Assembly (NCBI RefSeq): GCF_002802965.1
Contig: NZ_NXGA01000001.1
Coordinates: 62,001 to 126,000 of the forward strand
Origin: Sporolactobacillus pectinivorans
GTDB taxonomy: Bacteria > Bacillota > Bacilli > Bacillales > Sporolactobacillaceae
Length of the DNA: 64,000 nucleotides
Reading direction: 5' to 3'
The position numbers were made by a program, and so were the translations under genes. A model generated the notes under the pieces. It had not been told where the DNA came from. It did not search any database and saw nothing but the letters and a program-made list of their open reading frames with translations. Positions 62,381-64,000 of the stretch are shown piece after piece. Numbering within the stretch: the first letter of the stretch is position 1; every line of letters starts with the position of its first letter.

Positions 62381-63193
62381 ATGTACGTAGAAGTTGAGCA
62401 TGACGTCCACATTTATGTCCATGATATCAATCCCGGGTCTGGTGGTGCGACAATTGTCTTTGTCCATGGCTGGCCCCTGAATCATAAAATGTTTGACTAT
62501 CAATTCAACGTGCTGCCTCAGCACGGATTCCGCTGCATCGGCATTGATCTGCGCGGCTATGGACAATCTGATAAACCATGGGGCAGCTATGCTTATAACC
62601 GTCTGGCGGATGATCTTTTTGCTGTACTGCAGGCCCTTCAGCTCGAGAATATAATCCTGCTTGGCTTTTCAGTCGGTGGCGCCGTTTCTATTCGCTACAT
62701 GTCGCGCTATAAAGGCCGTCATATCGCAAAGCTTGTCCTTGTTGACGCCGCTTTTCCTTCATTTGTAAAACAGGCAGACTCTCCCTATGGCATATCTCCA
62801 GAACAGGCTAATATCCTGATCAGCCAGATCTATGCCAATCGGCCAAAGTTTCTGCATGATCTCTCTCTGATGTTCTTCAACCGTAATCTCGGTCCGGATA
62901 TGCTGAACTGGTTTGTCGCACTTTCGCTCGAAGCAGCTCCATACGCCACCATCAAAATCCTGCAGGAGTTAGCGCGAGAGGATGTCACAAACGATTTGAG
63001 CAGTATTGCAGTGCCCACCGCTGTTTTCCATGGCGTTCACGATCAAGTCATCCCTTTTGAGAGCGGCCGATTGACTCAGAATCGGATCACCGGAGCAACA
63101 CTCTATCCGCTTAATAACAGCGGACATGGATCGCCGATTGAGCAGGCGGATGCGTTCAACGCCGCACTGATTCAATTTCTTGCTCAGAGTTAA
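62381..63193 (+). CDS. Alpha/beta hydrolase (haloperoxidase-like)
   Basis: 270 residues. Nucleophile elbow LGFSVGGAVS, oxyanion region VFVHGWPLNHKMFDYQ, Asp in VFHGVHDQVIPFE and His in LNNSGHGSPIEQ complete the triad. GIDLRGYGQSDKPW is the typical dipeptide motif. Substrate unknown. ATG 62381 is 7 nt behind GGGGGCTGG. Confidence 0.9.
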   Translation: MYVEVEHDVHIYVHDINPGSGGATIVFVHGWPLNHKMFDYQFNVLPQHGFRCIGIDLRGYGQSDKPWGSYAYNRLADDLFAVLQALQLENIILLGFSVGGAVSIRYMSRYKGRHIAKLVLVDAAFPSFVKQADSPYGISPEQANILISQIYANRPKFLHDLSLMFFNRNLGPDMLNWFVALSLEAAPYATIKILQELAREDVTNDLSSIAVPTAVFHGVHDQVIPFESGRLTQNRITGATLYPLNNSGHGSPIEQADAFNAALIQFLAQS

Positions 63194-63198
63194 TGAAA

Positions 63199-63275
63199 AA
63201 GGTCTACTTGAACCTTGAGTTCTGATATCCGGCCTATAAGTTCCGATATATCTCTACAAGTTCTGATAATCAGCC
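63199..63275. repeat. Short array of AGTTCTGATA words at about 20-nt spacing
   Basis: AGTTCTGATATCC (63218), AGTTCCGATATAT (63239) and AGTTCTGATAATC (63259) are 20-21 nt apart; AGGTCTACTTG at 63200 may be a degenerate first unit. It follows the hydrolase stop and precedes a convergent gene. Confidence 0.55.
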
Positions 63276-63333
63276 GCACTATTCTTGTTTAAATGCATTA
63301 GACACAAAAAATTTCACAATGATTTTCCGATCA

Positions 63334-63759
63334 TTATTCACCGGGATACGTTTCCTTTAAAAATTTAATGGATTGAATAATGAGTTTTTTTAAGATTTGT
63401 TGATCGATATCGGACAGCTGATTAATATACACGCAGGCTTTCCCGGCACTGTGTTTACCAAATTGCTCCAGTAATTCCGCGTGCTTAGAATCGCCGGTCG
63501 CAAAATACAGGCTGATTCTCGCTTTGCGTGGGGAAAATCCGACAAGAGGCGCATCGCCTTCATGGCCGGATGCATATTTGTAGTGATAGGACCCGAAACC
63601 GATGATGCCCGGCCCCCACATTTTTGCCGGATAACCTGTTGTTTCTGTGAAAATGTCCAGAAGCTTCAAGACATCCTCATGCTTTTTTTGATTTTCAACA
63701 GTATTAATAAAATCAATGACACGATAATCATTTTCCTTTGTTTTCAATTCATAACCCAT
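63334..63759 (-). CDS. DUF1801 domain protein
   Basis: 141 residues. TGYPAKMWGPGIIGFGSYHY, FSPRKARISLYFATGD and CVYINQLSDIDQQILKKLI match the DUF1801 (YdhG-like) family of unknown function, with a fold related to frataxin-like proteins. ATG 63759 follows GGAGG by 9 nt. Nothing else recognised up to the window end; a TATAAT-like hexamer near 63954 is unaccompanied by a -35. Confidence 0.85.
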   Translation of the reverse strand: MGYELKTKENDYRVIDFINTVENQKKHEDVLKLLDIFTETTGYPAKMWGPGIIGFGSYHYKYASGHEGDAPLVGFSPRKARISLYFATGDSKHAELLEQFGKHSAGKACVYINQLSDIDQQILKKLIIQSIKFLKETYPGE

Positions 63760-64000
63760 TCGATCACACCTCCGCAATTTATTCTCTCCCTTAAAACGAT
63801 CGACATTCAGCCCATTAGCCTATTTAATCTTATCCCCCTTTTAAAGAGCCAGCTTGATGGAATGGCCGGTCTGTTTTTTGCGCATTTTAATACATAATGG
63901 ATAATCGCTGCCGTGCAGTATTTTAAAAGGCATGATTTGCCAGCAGTGCTGTATAATAAACATTAATGGTTCTATTCGGGTAAACCGTTATGACTGGGAG

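Noticed and set aside
63940..63965. Promoter at the window end
   Set aside because: TATAAT-like hexamer is present but no -35 at 16-18 nt and no gene follows in the window.

Overview
The window is chromosomal DNA from a spore-forming, low-to-mid GC Firmicute of the Bacillales. The evidence is strong AGGAGG-type ribosome binding sites, many TTG/GTG starts, T-box, SAM-I, purine and c-di-GMP-I riboswitches read by terminator or leader logic, a GerW/YtfJ-like spore protein, a YuzB-type protein, a NupNOPQ-like transporter and a NiaP transporter. A class III (anaerobic) ribonucleotide reductase beside superoxide dismutase points to a facultative anaerobe. A Sporolactobacillus-like genome is my best guess, by inference only. 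No prophage, plasmid or CRISPR locus is seen. The accessory DNA is one MITE-like element, structured dispersed repeats, a decayed IS91-type transposase and one or two gene remnants.

0-13.5 kb: the 5' end of argC (minus) behind an apparent arginine T-box; two uppP paralogues (plus); a LOG-family hydrolase; a secreted SH3b/glucosaminidase (minus) whose leader carries a c-di-GMP-I riboswitch; a C39-like secreted peptidase; a MITE; a ketopantoate reductase-like gene; RNase HI; nrdD-nrdG with a candidate NrdR site; a HAD phosphatase.

13.6-22.9 kb: a catabolic island. A guanidino-group (arginine deiminase-like) enzyme, a RocB-like M20 hydrolase and a polar amino acid ABC importer run as one minus-strand unit, with a LysR regulator and a class III aminotransferase beyond. 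Divergent from it is a zinc amidohydrolase under a purine aptamer whose key base is C (guanine type). Its terminator reuses the 3' strand of aptamer helix P1, which predicts a guanine ON switch for a purine-catabolic enzyme.

23-33 kb: sodA, a SufR-like Fe-S regulator, a YuzB-like protein, 6-phosphogluconolactonase, a membrane HExxH protein, NfrA-like reductase, Mn-dependent pyrophosphatase, psiE, an XRE/membrane-protein pair with a palindromic operator, and metQ-metN-metI under a SAM-I riboswitch.

33-48.6 kb: a 59-residue membrane protein, the transposase wreck, galE, ppx and ppk2, a UPF0210/ACT pair, tRNA-Gly(CCC), a histidine phosphatase, the nupNOPQ-like nucleoside importer, a Lin0512 protein, and a GerW-like / nucleoside hydrolase / MazG operon. 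Nucleoside uptake, the nucleoside hydrolase and the guanine-responsive amidohydrolase together suggest active purine salvage and breakdown.

48.6-64 kb: niaP, quinone-reductase-like flavoprotein, YwaF-like protein, a DHA2 multidrug transporter, an aldo/keto reductase remnant, an AEC carrier, an Rrf2 regulator with an IDEAL-like protein, an AGE-family epimerase, a YbaK deacylase, a small ParB-like protein, a second amino acid ABC system, an HxlR/nitroreductase pair, an alpha/beta hydrolase and a DUF1801 protein. Three intergenic regions (46.5, 58.0 and 63.2 kb) hold short words repeated about every 20 nt that match no feature class I know.
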